This document shows positions 11,901 to 22,033 of a DNA stretch of 64,000 bases, in pieces; within the stretch, counting starts at the first letter, position 1, and every line of letters begins with the position of its first letter. Under the pieces are notes generated by a model. The model made no database searches. It was given only the letters and a program-made list of their open reading frames with translations, and was not told where the DNA came from. The DNA lies in the NCBI RefSeq assembly GCF_000006565.2, contig NC_031479.1, forward strand, positions 2,046,001 to 2,110,000, given 5' to 3'. Both the position numbers and the translations under genes were made by a program. Source of the DNA: Toxoplasma gondii ME49. Its lineage: Eukaryota; Apicomplexa; Conoidasida; Eucoccidiorida; Sarcocystidae.

Positions 11901-14339
11901 AGGGAGTGATTCGAACTCTTTTCAAGAGATCGATGTTTCCTTCATCCTAGTCTCCCACAAAAACCCGTCCCGACATACAGCGACATCCTCTGGAAAACCA
12001 ATCAGCGGAAGACAGACATTTTCGAAGTTTCACTAAAGAGGAATATACTGCTCCGTTTCCTGCAGTGGTTCAACGCTGAGGAGCTGTGTCATAAAACTAA
12101 ATATTGAACGCATTGAATCGTCGCTTCCTACACAGACAGGAGAATTCGTGGAAACTACCGCGCGACCTTATGCACGAGAAACTGACGTCCCAAAGACATG
12201 GACAATATATATATATATATATATATAAGAACAACACGAATGCACATTAGTCCATATATATATGTAGGTATATATATATATATATATTACGGTACAAAAG
12301 CAAGATTTCGCGTTTGTTGACACAACCGGCAGCGCCCAGCGACTTGTGAGATTCGTAAGGAGGGGAGAGTTTGGTTCACTTGCCTGACAGCAGTCTTTCG
12401 CTGCTTCAGATCCCACACGGAAGTGGTGCCTGAACTAAACGCAGTGGCGAGGACGTGAGGCACGACGCGGTTCCAGGCGAGGGATGTGCACTCATCGCCA
12501 GATGCTCCACTGTTGGAACCTACAGGAAAACGACACGGACCAACACCCCAGAGCTTGAGAACGACGGAGACTTCGTTCCCTCGAAACGCGAGACAGTGGG
12601 TAGCGTTCCAGCCCCAGCGACAGATCCAAACTGGTGAAGCCGCGGCATGCCATGACCCACACAAACGGACCCGGCGAGCGCATCCTTTGATGCCCGCCTC
12701 CCACCTCCAGAGACAGACGCGAACAGACATAGTCGCGCAAGTGAGAAGAAAGCCAGGGAAGAAGACGAACAAGCGCCACGAGGACACAAGAGAGAAGCGC
12801 ATACACTGGGTCGCTAACATGTTGGAAGCTGAAGCGGTCGACAGAGGGGAACGCTGAAAGAAAGCAAGGAGAGAATTCGATTCGCCGTGGTCCCCTGCTA
12901 GCGAGCTCAGATAAAGAGACCACAAAGATGGCGTGACCGACGTGGAGACATGCGATACCCTTTCAGCTTGAACCGGAAGAGTGGTTTGATCAATGTTGGA
13001 AGATAACGCACCCTGGCCTTCTCCGCCGGGCTCATAGACCGCGACGTCGTAGACATTTTCGACATCGAGGATGGACACACTCCCGCTGCTGCCTCCCGCC
13101 GCGAGAAGTGACGGCCGTGACGGATTGAAGTGGATGCAGTGGACCCGCTGATTCCGGTGTACAGGCACCGAAGCAAGGAGGCCTTTGGCAGAACCGGACG
13201 CTTCGCCGGTACCATTCGCGCTCCCGAAAGACGATAACTCGGATCCGGATGGCGAGCCCGAACTGTAAGAACCGAGCGAATCGACAAAAGAAACCAGCGA
13301 AGCTGAGAGGGATCAAAGCCTCTAGAATCCGCCCTTCACAGAGCTACCTGTCGCTGTTCGGGACTTTCCACAGATCGACCGCTACAGTGTATGCTCCTTG
13401 TTAGACAGTCACAAACGCACAGAAGCCGCTGAAACACATGACGAAAAGAAGAGGTGGAAGATACCATGTAGGCATCCGAATCGTACGCGCCGGTCCAAGC
13501 TGCATTGACTGGAGAAGTACGACCCTTAAATGAGAGGAAAACGTCGGGAGGATCTTGCACACTCAGTTGAGTGGGACCCTTTCCGCCGGTTTTCGTTGAC
13601 GCCCCGCGTTCCACCATCGCGCACTCGCTATAGGCGAACCAACGAAGCGTCAGTGAGACCCGTAGTGGCTACACAGACACGGAATACGTTCCTCTGTGAT
13701 TCTTTCTTCGATGGAAGGAAAGACTCTCGTTGGCATGCAGCGAGACATCCAGATCACACAGGGTTCGCTGTACCTAGATAGGTGGAAACGATGTACAATC
13801 TTGGACATCACTGACTGGAAAGCGGCACGCGGCTCCCTATCGTCATGTTTCACTCGCCAGTGATTTGCTTGTTTGAAACTATCTACAAGTCTACCAACTT
13901 TCATCAAGCGCAAGAAAAGTCCTCACCGTAAGATGGCCTCAGCATCCCAAAGGGTGACGTCTCCATCTGCCATGCCACCCGCAAGAAGCCCCAGAGCACG
14001 TTCGCCAACACCCACTCCATTCCCGTGTTCTCCAGCGACTCCTGCAAGTTTATTCTGGCCACTGCTTCCCCACGCGATGCACTGAAAGGGTGAAGAGGCG
14101 GACACGGAAGCCACGACAGGCAGCGCCGTGGAAGAAGAGGCGAAGTCGACGGTGGCCAGTTCAAGGTGTGGATCGAGGCCCATCGTGCCCAGGGCTAAGT
14201 ACAGCTGGTGGCTCTGTAGAGAGGACCCAGAACTGGTAGATTTTTCTTCCTGCGACGCCGCACATTTTGTGTGGGCAGGCCCTCGTGTGGGCGGCCCCCA
14301 CGCAATACAAGCACTCCGGCACACCTCCTTCAGTGCCAT
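1619..14339 (-). CDS. SEC31: SEC31, COPII outer-coat subunit
   Basis: SEC31 pairs with SEC13 to form the outer cage of COPII vesicles at ER exit sites. The model has 14 exons: 14339-13927, 13627-13465, 13147-13012, 12519-12384, 11689-11461, 10616-10272, 9578-9210, 8689-8254, 7438-7208, 6747-5678, 4264-4150, 3912-3221, 2148-2080, 1765-1619. They total 4551 nt (1516 residues) and all phases agree. The start MALKEV and the first blade are SEC31-like. WD repeats fill residues 1-480, with blade motifs such as DRHPVLQLWDLR, TSGRDN and VQLQWAP, followed by the conserved link GVHVGFGEDIAFFG. A helical ACE1-type region spans about 575-1150. A Pro/Gly/Gln-rich linker spans about 1180-1445. The helical C-terminus contains RLVQLCELVEQQQ and ends TSNKGW. 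The intron after 12384 uses a GC donor. The starts of exon 3 and exon 11 have alternative acceptors and are the least certain boundaries. Identity is secure from domain order and length. Confidence 0.9.
4331..4475. repeat. Dispersed repeat, copy A (in SEC31 intron)
   Basis: About 145 bases resemble 24791-24935 in the same orientation. The first 45 bases, from GATAAACGACATG to the GGCGA(C/T)AAT block, differ at about five positions. The rest is more diverged but keeps blocks such as TCTGGACC, a CAGCC(G/A)C block and GTTTAC. It lies in the intron between the exons at 5678 and 4264. No coding capacity was seen. It is probably a fragment of an old dispersed element. Confidence 0.6.
8926..8962. 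repeat. (TA)n-(GA)n microsatellite in SEC31 intron
   Basis: An uninterrupted TA run passes directly into a GA run. It lies inside the intron between the exons 9578-9210 and 8689-8254. It is a simple repeat that is likely to vary between strains. Confidence 0.9.
9630..9775. other. AT-rich island inside SEC31 intron
   Basis: The stretch is clearly richer in A and T than the surrounding intron (10271-9579) and includes runs such as TTAAAAAAACG and AATAAATATG. It has no repeat structure and no coding frame that links to the gene. It could be an old organelle-derived insertion, which are common in Toxoplasma nuclear DNA, or simply local composition. I could not match it to a known organelle gene. 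Confidence 0.35.
11241..11325. repeat. Degenerate alternating purine-pyrimidine tract
   Basis: A low-complexity tract of ACAT, GTAT and TACG steps lies in the SEC31 intron between 11461 and 10616. Several overlapping short palindromes built on CATG and TACGTA are visible. It is simple sequence with no coding role. Confidence 0.6.
12203..12288. repeat. Three AT microsatellite runs in SEC31 intron
   Basis: AT runs at about 12203-12227, 12253-12263 and 12269-12288 are separated by short unique spacers. All lie in the 694-bp intron between the exons 12519-12384 and 11689-11461, which is the intron with the GC donor. Confidence 0.85.
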
Positions 14340-16469
14340 GTTTCTGTCTGGCGAAAGTCAGTGAAGGGCCACCGAAAATACTGGTGACGATATATCAAGC
14401 TGGAAGGGTGCTTGCTTGTTGGAAGAGTTCCACGAGGAGTCCAAATTACTCTACTTACGGACGGGGTGTAACAGCGGCAACAAAACGCCAATATCGAGAA
14501 ACAGACGGAAGCGACGCGTAAAGAGGAACTATGCATATCAACAACATCCCAAAAACGGGGGAAACAACTGAATGGGGGAAAAACAAAGAGGGAGACCTCT
14601 GGATTCTATGGGTCAGACGAAATGGAAGACCCGGTTTTAAGACTTCAGCCTCCTCGATTGTCACTCAGATACGGCTTGAACCTGACGGCTACTGGTGAAA
14701 ACAACAGCACACCACGATACTAAAAACAGTACAGGACGTCAACTAGCACATTTCGAAAATGCCTCCTTCGAAACGAGCATTCAGATCCAGAGATTAACAC
14801 TTCTGCCTGGCGTGATAGAGACGGGGGTCCCTGAGCATCGTACACGCTGAGGTGAAGACAAGAGGAGATCCGAGGAAGACGACCGCAGATAACACAGTCA
14901 GCAGAAAAGCAGACGACCAGTACACGGAAAGAAAGTGGTAAGCTGCTGAAGGCACATGAGGAAACTAGGCGGAAACTGCACATGGATTCAGAGAATGTGA
15001 AGAATCCACGATGTCCTGATATCCGACGGCACACACAAAAAAGCTCTGGCTTTTTGGGGTGTATGTACACCACCGCACCAGCTGCCGACAATATCTGGGT
15101 ACACTAACTTCGGATTTCGGTCTAAGATCCGTGCCTTTTCCTGAACTACCCTCACGCACAGCATTACGACGCGTACAGCTCTCGCAGGGCCCGAGGTCAA
15201 CAGTTTCCGTTTCTCTGCAAAACAGCAACACCGCCTGTCGCCAGCTGTGTTCTTCTCTGGCCTCTTCTAGCCGGGCAGTCGCTGCGAACGTCGCGTGCCA
15301 CAGCCCGGGACTACTACGCTGCTGCCTCAGTCTCAGCCGTCCTACCGGTAATGTGCAACCGTCCCGACTGTTCCCAGCTCCACAGTAGAGGTGCGAACCC
15401 CCGCTTTAGCTGGGGGTCGCCTGGCCAACGACACGTAATATGGTGTTTGCCGTAGGCATTTGGGTAAACCATCAAGGTTTTGAATCAACCTGCGAGACAG
15501 CCCTCACAGTTCTGTCTTAATGCTTGTCTTCGATGTTTTTCCTGTCTCACTTTTCGTCGCCAGGGAGAGTTTCTCGTTCTCCTCAGCAGAGTTCGACTGC
15601 GCGTGACGGGCATGCATGCTTCTTCCCTACTGACGAATCAAGCGAAAACTGCATGCCCCATCCGTCGACAGCAAAAGCCGGGCAGCGAAAAATTCTCTGT
15701 GGGGCGGGACTCAAAATTTAGCGACAATTCCACGACTACGGAAAGGTACAAGAAGACAATCTAATCTCCACTGTCTGCGGTATTTCCACTTGCTGTTGGA
15801 GAAGCAAGGCCTTTTCCGCTCGGCAGCGTTTTGCGTCGTGGGCCGCCAAGCCGTCTCTCTCTGTTGAACTCAACTGCCCCGTGATGTTCGTCTGCATGTA
15901 ACCATCATCTGTGCCAGCGCCACGAGGCGATACGCGCTCTTTCCCTGTCTTCCTTTCGTGTGCCGCTTTATTGGAACCTCTGTGCCATCCATCGCGTAGA
16001 AACAGTTCCGGGACATTGACCCTCATCTGCTGGTGTGCGTTCCTGGCCCTGTCCGATCACCCTTTTGTACGTCACCTGGTCGTTTCCCCCCTTTTTTTCT
16101 CGTTCATTTTGCAAGCTGTTTTGATGCAAAGCAGATATACCTGCTTTTCCAGGTCTGCCCCCTTCCCACGCCGAGTGGACTACCGGAGTTCTTTTTTAAG
16201 CAGGGAAAGGCGTCCGCTGCTTTTGTGGATGCCGGCGGGCTCGCGGGTCTCACTGAGCTTCCTCGGTCGTCCTTGAGGCAACTGGAAGGCAGTTCTCTTC
16301 TGAGTTGCCTCTGGTGACGTCATACAACTCAAAGGTGATCCACTTTTTCGTTGGAGAACTCGTGTCTCCGCAGCATGCGCAAAGGGAGTCTCGGACCCTC
16401 AATTTGCGAAGTTTCTACTCTTCCGACCGCGTAACTCGTAGGTCTTAAGCGGACGAAAGAGTTCGTGCA
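14340..16469. promoter_or_regulatory. Divergent promoter region SEC31 / MPP10
   Basis: The start codons of SEC31 (-) and MPP10 (+) face away from each other across about 2.1 kb, so both promoters and 5' leaders must lie here. AGAGACG occurs at 14817-14823 and, on the other strand, at 15852-15858. This matches the WGAGACG element known from Toxoplasma promoters. Two copies in 2 kb are only weak evidence. A C-run and a G-run at about 15388-15408 can form a short hairpin. No coding exon was found. Confidence 0.45.
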
Positions 16470-19070
16470 ATGGCGCGCGCACATATCGCCACGGGCGCCA
16501 GCCCCTCTCCGGCTTCGGCGCCTCTAGATTCTTGCACGGCGGACTGCCGTCCTGATAGAGACGGGCCTTTTATAAAGGCCGCCTGGAACGAGGAGGGATG
16601 GCTTGAGACAGCTGCAAGGCAGCCTCTCTTTCTTCTGCTGAAGGATGGGGAAAGTCGCACACACCGGCAGAGAGCTCTTGAGATGACACTCGGCCATCTC
16701 GACGATTTAGTGGAGACAACGACGGGCGGCCAATCTGGGGGCCAGGCGAGTCAGGCGTACAGGGGTTCCGGTCACAGATCTTTCACTTCCCTTCTTTTGC
16801 GGAATTCGAGGAGAGGAAAGGAGAGCGGCAGTGAGGACGGCGTTCTTCAGCGGGAAGGAGAGAGAAGTTACAGCAAGAGCGACGTTCCTGAGTCGAGTGA
16901 CAGCGATGCTGACGAAGCAGAGGACGGACAGCATTGCCAGAGTGGCGTGTCTGTACAGCAGGTATGGGCACTCGTAGACACAGAAGGGAAGCGTTTGCTC
17001 CGGAGGTTGAGGAGGAAAGTGAATGACTTGCATGCGTCAGAAATGACAAGCCGTCGTGGGCTGAAGAGAAGTAGGAAACAGAGGAACAAGGAAGACCGCG
17101 GCGTGACAGACGCAGCAGCTGATGCATCCGGTTTTTTCCACGATGCCGCAGAAGGCAGACAGTGGAAAGAACGTTTCCTCTGGCTCTTACCTGAAGACGC
17201 AGAAGAAACAGATCAAGAGGTTGACTTCAATTCAGAAGAAGCGGAGGATCACAGAGGGCAAGATGAAGAGGATCAACGGGAAGGAGATGAGGAGGAGGAA
17301 GAGGGAATAGACGACGCTGAAGGCTACCCGGAGAAACAGTCAAGAACCAATGCGGAAGCTGCATCAGAGGAAGCGTCCTCGGATTCGGAAGCAGGAGACA
17401 GCACCGAGCCAGGCGGTACCTCAGAGGGAGGGGACGATAAGAAGGACGATGACCCTTTCTTTTCCATGGAGGAGATGCAACGTTTTGTTCTTCAAGAAGA
17501 AGAGAAGGAACTCAGAAGGCTGAATGCGGAGAAGAAAGGGCCGCTTGATCCCGCAGGTGAAACAGATGAGGAAGAAGCCAGTGACGAGGATGACCTGTGT
17601 TGGGAGGAACCGGGAGATGATGACGACGAAGCAAGGAATATGAAGTTTTCAGATTTTTTTGATGACCCTGTCTCTGGTAAGCTAGAGAAGGAGGACGATT
17701 CTTCGTTTGGAAAGGAGAAAAAAAGGAAAACGCACCTGGATGAAGAGAATTCACAGGAAGGTGACGACTCCGCTGACGAAGAGAAGGGCTTCATTTTTGA
17801 GGAAGGTGAAATGGACGAAGAAGAAAGGCGCCTCCAGTGTGAACTAGATCGCCTGGAACGCCGTCTGCGGGAAGAGGAAAAAGACAAGCAGCGCCAGCAG
17901 AAAGGTCAGGGCGACCGTGACAGCACTGATGTGGAAGAGGATGACAGCGATGATGCATCTAGCTCACTGGCTGACAGTGCTGAGGAGGAACGCAGCCCGC
18001 AAGACGGTAGGAGTCTTCGAAACGCATCTCTTCGTGAAGTTATGGCCAGGTCTACATCTCTGCAAAGTGACATTGACAAGCTAGAACGGGAGCTCGTTTC
18101 CAAGAAGGCATGGAATCTCCAGGGAGAGGCGTGGGCGAAACAGCGGCCTCGAAATGCGCTTCTGGATATCGGTCCTCTAGATCTGCCTCTTCTGGGTGCC
18201 TCTGTGAAGGATGAGAAAGTAATGGAGGGTGACGGCCTGGGCAAGCTAGGTGAAGGCGACGATGAACAGGACGAGGCACAAAAGATCAGCAAGCTCAGTG
18301 AGTACATTGAGAATGTTGTGAGACGTCGCATCGACGAAAACCTCTTTGACGATGTCGTTCGACGCGCAGTTGTGCCTCCGAACAAAGCGTCGCACCAGAA
18401 AGACGACCCAGGAGCGGAACTCGACATGGAGAAGAGCAAAGTCGGCCTTGGGGACCTGTATGCTATTGAATATGAGAAGCAAGTCCTCGGAGGGGAGGCA
18501 GGAGGAAGTGGGAAGATGTCAGCTGAAGAGAAGCAGAAGGCAGAACTTTTGGAAATGTTTGGATCGCTGATGTATAAACTAGACTGCCTGAGCAATATGA
18601 GCTTCCGGCCAGCTCCGGCTGCTGTAGCGGAGAAAGCCAAGTTAGGAGGTGGAGATGGCATTGCGGCTGTACAGGTGGAAGAGGCTGTGCCTGTGCTCCT
18701 TAGTGGTGCGATGAGGAAGGCTCCAGAGGAACTGAGGAAGGCGTCGAAGGACAAGGAGAAGGACGAGATGACGCAAGCAGAACGCAAGGCCGAACGGCGA
18801 AACAAGAAGGAGCGGCGTCGAAAACGTGTTCTAGGACAAGTAAGACGTGGAGAGTTGACGAAAGAGGGGCTAAAGGAGAGGGAAACCAAGCTTGCGGCGA
18901 AGAACAAAGAACAGAAGGCGAATAAACTTAACAAGAAGCAAACTGGACTAACTCAGCAAGAAGCCCTTGCGGAACTGAGAAAGAACCAGAGACGAGTCAA
19001 GGTTCAAGAACTTCTTAGTGATGCCATGAAAGCGATGCGGAAGGAACGCCGTCAAAAGGCCGGTGCTTGA
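16470..19070 (+). CDS. MPP10: MPP10, U3 snoRNP / SSU processome protein
   Basis: MPP10 is a structural component of the U3 snoRNP and is needed for 18S rRNA processing in the nucleolus. This is one uninterrupted frame of 866 residues; animal and yeast homologues are about 600-680. In order: a unique N-terminal part; a very acidic, low-complexity region at about 240-510 that contains the family motif FSDFFDDP near residue 391; the conserved block KAWNLQGEAWAKQRP near 546; RRRIDENLFDDVVRR near 618; the block GDLYAIEYEKQ; and LDCLSNMSFRPAP. A Lys/Arg-rich C-terminus follows from about 740. The ATG at 16470 is the first in frame and sits in CAATGG. The gene has no introns, unlike every other large gene here. 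Long open frames on the opposite strand, for example 17906-18934, are shadows of its codon use. Confidence 0.92.
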   Translation: MARAHIATGASPSPASAPLDSCTADCRPDRDGPFIKAAWNEEGWLETAARQPLFLLLKDGESRTHRQRALEMTLGHLDDLVETTTGGQSGGQASQAYRGSGHRSFTSLLLRNSRRGKESGSEDGVLQREGERSYSKSDVPESSDSDADEAEDGQHCQSGVSVQQVWALVDTEGKRLLRRLRRKVNDLHASEMTSRRGLKRSRKQRNKEDRGVTDAAADASGFFHDAAEGRQWKERFLWLLPEDAEETDQEVDFNSEEAEDHRGQDEEDQREGDEEEEEGIDDAEGYPEKQSRTNAEAASEEASSDSEAGDSTEPGGTSEGGDDKKDDDPFFSMEEMQRFVLQEEEKELRRLNAEKKGPLDPAGETDEEEASDEDDLCWEEPGDDDDEARNMKFSDFFDDPVSGKLEKEDDSSFGKEKKRKTHLDEENSQEGDDSADEEKGFIFEEGEMDEEERRLQCELDRLERRLREEEKDKQRQQKGQGDRDSTDVEEDDSDDASSSLADSAEEERSPQDGRSLRNASLREVMARSTSLQSDIDKLERELVSKKAWNLQGEAWAKQRPRNALLDIGPLDLPLLGASVKDEKVMEGDGLGKLGEGDDEQDEAQKISKLSEYIENVVRRRIDENLFDDVVRRAVVPPNKASHQKDDPGAELDMEKSKVGLGDLYAIEYEKQVLGGEAGGSGKMSAEEKQKAELLEMFGSLMYKLDCLSNMSFRPAPAAVAEKAKLGGGDGIAAVQVEEAVPVLLSGAMRKAPEELRKASKDKEKDEMTQAERKAERRNKKERRRKRVLGQVRRGELTKEGLKERETKLAAKNKEQKANKLNKKQTGLTQQEALAELRKNQRRVKVQELLSDAMKAMRKERRQKAGA

Positions 19071-20541
19071 GTACCCGAGGCAAACAATGGTGTTGGCAGA
19101 CAAGGTGCGTAGAACAACCGGGGCAACTACAATTGAGTTCAGGAGACTGTAGCGAATACCGGAGAAATTCGACCATCGGAGTTGGATCTCGGAGAATCCG
19201 GCAGACTGGTGTACGAAGAATGAATGCTCTTCGTGCATTTCAGTAGCGCCTGGTCATGGAGGTTCGGTTCAACACTTATCGCTTCCGTGGCTTGAGCTTA
19301 GCATGGACTTTTCCAAACGTGCATTGTGGCAGTGACAGCTCCCTGTCACCTGCAGACAGTTCATGCCTCACAGTAATAGCAGGAAATCAGGTGAGAGTGT
19401 ATCACGTGGAGCTTCGCGAGTCTGCGTATGTTACAGCCATATCGATGTGGCCGTCTTGCGGACGTCCTCTACTGTTCTGTGAAGTGACATATCGAGTGAA
19501 GGCTACTCCTTGAAACGATCACTGGCACCAACTGTTTGTGACAGCTCTGTCGGACTCCAAAAGTCTGACTTTGTCTGACTTCTTCTCACATCGTACAGGA
19601 ACTTTCAGTCAATCTGTGTGACGATGATCCCGCTTCGTCTTCTTTTGCGAGGCACTTTCAATTCAAGAACGGACAACCACATAGTATGTACCTTTTATGA
19701 TAGTGATAGGTGGACATTTATTGCAACAGTGATATCGCATCGACGAGGTATGCACTACCATGGAACCCCAAAGTTGATGACACAATGCCGTAGGATCATT
19801 ACACACGGCGGAACAAATACTCGTGATGACTCGTGTCGGCAAGCATGCTTGGTAAACAGACGTACAGGCGAAAGCCTTACGTTGAGAGAGACATGAAACT
19901 TCTGTGGCGGTCGCGAATATGGCGCAGAAGGCTTTTCCTAGACGACATCGTAAGTAATTTTTGTTGCCATATATTCTATGACTAAAATCGCACATTCTCG
20001 CTTGACTCAGCCGCACTGCCCTCCGAAACACACATTGCTGCACTGCGATCACACACTGCTAGGCCGACTGGGTAACTGGCAACTGCAGCATCGGTGAATG
20101 GTGTATGGTAGATGCATCGACCTGAATGTGAAGTTCGCGCTCGGCAGCCGGCCGGAATAGAGGTTTACGATCATTCATGGAGATGTGGAAGCCAATGTGT
20201 GCGCTGAAAAACTAACGGGGCAACGGCCATTATGTGAAGATATTAAAGTAAACTGCTACCACACTAACGTGAATGCAGCATGTGGTAAAGAATGGCAAGG
20301 CGCCAACGATTCGTTGTTTCTGGTACAACAAATATGAGTGTGTGATGCATTAAATAAGCATCTGAATGGTGCTCCCAGTCGCAGCCAGTAATATTTACGA
20401 AGATAGGAAATCGCAAACCTTATCGATTGCATGCCCACATGTGAACTGATTCGTAGCTATGTTGCTAAGAAACTGAAGCTCAGTTTACTGCTTTTGCCGC
20501 TGACGAAACCACGAATTTTGTGGTCAGTGCTCCTCCTTCTA
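19071..20541. other. Intergenic, between convergent genes
   Basis: This lies between the MPP10 stop and the stop of the tentative minus-strand membrane protein. It should hold both 3' untranslated regions. Scattered frames of up to 130 codons have no splice links or family features. No repeat was noticed. Confidence 0.5.
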
Positions 20542-21449
20542 TCATAGCGCGTTGGGCGCTCCAGCAACATTGACATTCCCATCGTAGTTGTACTCAAGAT
20601 CCTCGTCCGTCCACCCCTGCAACACGCACAGCAAATCAACTACACAGTGGGGCTAAGGAATCGGTAAAAACACCTTACCATGGTGAGATAGACTGTGTCT
20701 CCCGCGAACTTTTGTGATGGCGTTGCTGGGTTTCGGCGCGAGAGCCACGCGCAGCCGTGTAGAACCAAACAGAGTAAAACCAGCCACGCGATTGTAAAAG
20801 ACGTCCACCATAAAAAAGGACTCGCTGTCGAGCATTTGCTTGAATTCGCTGTCAGTCCTGATAGTGAACGATGAAGTTTTGGTCGTTCCGATGAGTGTGA
20901 TGTTCGTTACCAAGGCCAACGAGTCCAACACAGCCCATCACGCCCGTAACGAATTTCTGGTGCAGTGCGTCACATTGTGAAATTACATGCTGATAACGGA
21001 AATGTCTGAGCGGAATATTCGATCTTACAAGCATCGTGGCTAGTGCTCTATCAATTCGACCTGGCAACGCAGTATTGCTCCTATGAATCTAGGAAGGAAT
21101 GTCTGTTTCAGCTGGTACGGGAAAGTATCGTCTGGAGTATTCACCTGAACGCCCTGCAGTAGCACCATTGTCCCGAATATCCAATTACACGAACCAAGCC
21201 ACACATCCAGGCGGTGACATGATGGATGCTTGCTTCTTTCCTTGGCAACCGTGAAGCTGAAAGAGGATAAGTTCGGTGCAAAATGGAACAACGACGGCGT
21301 GTGCGTTTACTTTTACCAAAGAAGAAGAATCGCCTGGGCTGCGACAAAAGGGATCCTCTTATCGAGACCCATTCCTGTACCGTGCCCAGGTTTTGCTTCA
21401 ACAGTGGCTCTCATCACGCGAAATCTACTGTCCTCACACTGTTCGACAT
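20542..21449 (-). CDS. Putative small multi-pass membrane protein (tentative)
   Basis: I do not recognise a family. Seven exons join with agreeing phases and GT-AG ends: 21449-21438, 21338-21317, 21256-21145, 21080-21029, 20989-20911, 20857-20679, 20616-20542. The total is 531 nt (176 residues). The product starts MSNSPRRFFFF. It has hydrophobic stretches near residues 80-96 (VTGVMGCVGLVGLGL) and 106-131 (a Trp/Leu-rich segment), then an acidic tail with WTDEDLEYNYDGN. The tail exon is the most convincing part: a good acceptor, acidic composition and an in-frame stop. Exon 20857-20679 is open in a second frame that would give a soluble product but runs into an early stop after splicing. The first two exons are tiny and uncertain. 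The gene lies tail to tail with MPP10 and 0.6 kb downstream of fibrillarin. Confidence 0.45.
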
Positions 21450-22033
21450 AGCAATTCTACATTTGGGCTTTGCAATATCCCCTCTTGACACGCCAGCTAA
21501 GGTTCCGGATTTCCCGCAGTTCGACCAAACGATTTTGTCAGATACACTGTATGTCCACCAGTTGTGGTGTATTAAGGGGGTCGCTGCGCTGAAAGTCGCG
21601 ACTAAAGCGGGGATTCTCCCCTGTTAAGCTCACTCTGGCCCCAGACGCGATGTTAGGTAAATGCAAAACTCTGTCCCTCATATCAGGTTTTTGTAGACTA
21701 ATTTATGGTACAGCCTTCTGCGTCAAATTCGGCAAAGTCTTGCCACTCATGTACAGGACTGCGAGGACTGACGACCCGTCAGACGCGGGCAGATATTCGA
21801 CGAAATGTTTAAACGAAAATTATCAGAGGTCAAGTTTATGTCCACCGCCTTACACGAGAAAAACGGAACGATCAAAGACTTGGACAGACTCGACAGGTCC
21901 GATATCAATGCTAGTTCGGTCCCGTCTAGAACGTCTATCAGTTTGGTTTGCAGATGCAAGCGAAGAATGCCACGAATGCGACGATACATTAAGTCCCGTC
22001 CCCAAAGACTTGAAAAGAACAACACGCTGACGA
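21450..22033. other. Intergenic, fibrillarin 3' side
   Basis: This runs from the fibrillarin stop to the start of the tentative membrane-protein gene, both on the minus strand. It probably holds the fibrillarin 3' untranslated region and the next promoter. A 92-codon minus-strand frame at 21747-22025 has no family feature and was not called. Confidence 0.45.

Noticed and set aside
15440..15457. An 18-base match between the SEC31/MPP10 gap and a RON5 exon near 53602 (GGTGTTTGCCGTAGGCAT).
   Set aside because: A single exact match of this size can arise by chance in 64 kb, and similarity does not extend beyond it.
17906..18934. A 342-codon minus-strand, serine-rich open frame.
   Set aside because: It is the reverse of the Glu/Asp/Lys-rich MPP10 coding sequence. 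Ser/Leu/Phe runs are what such a reversal gives.
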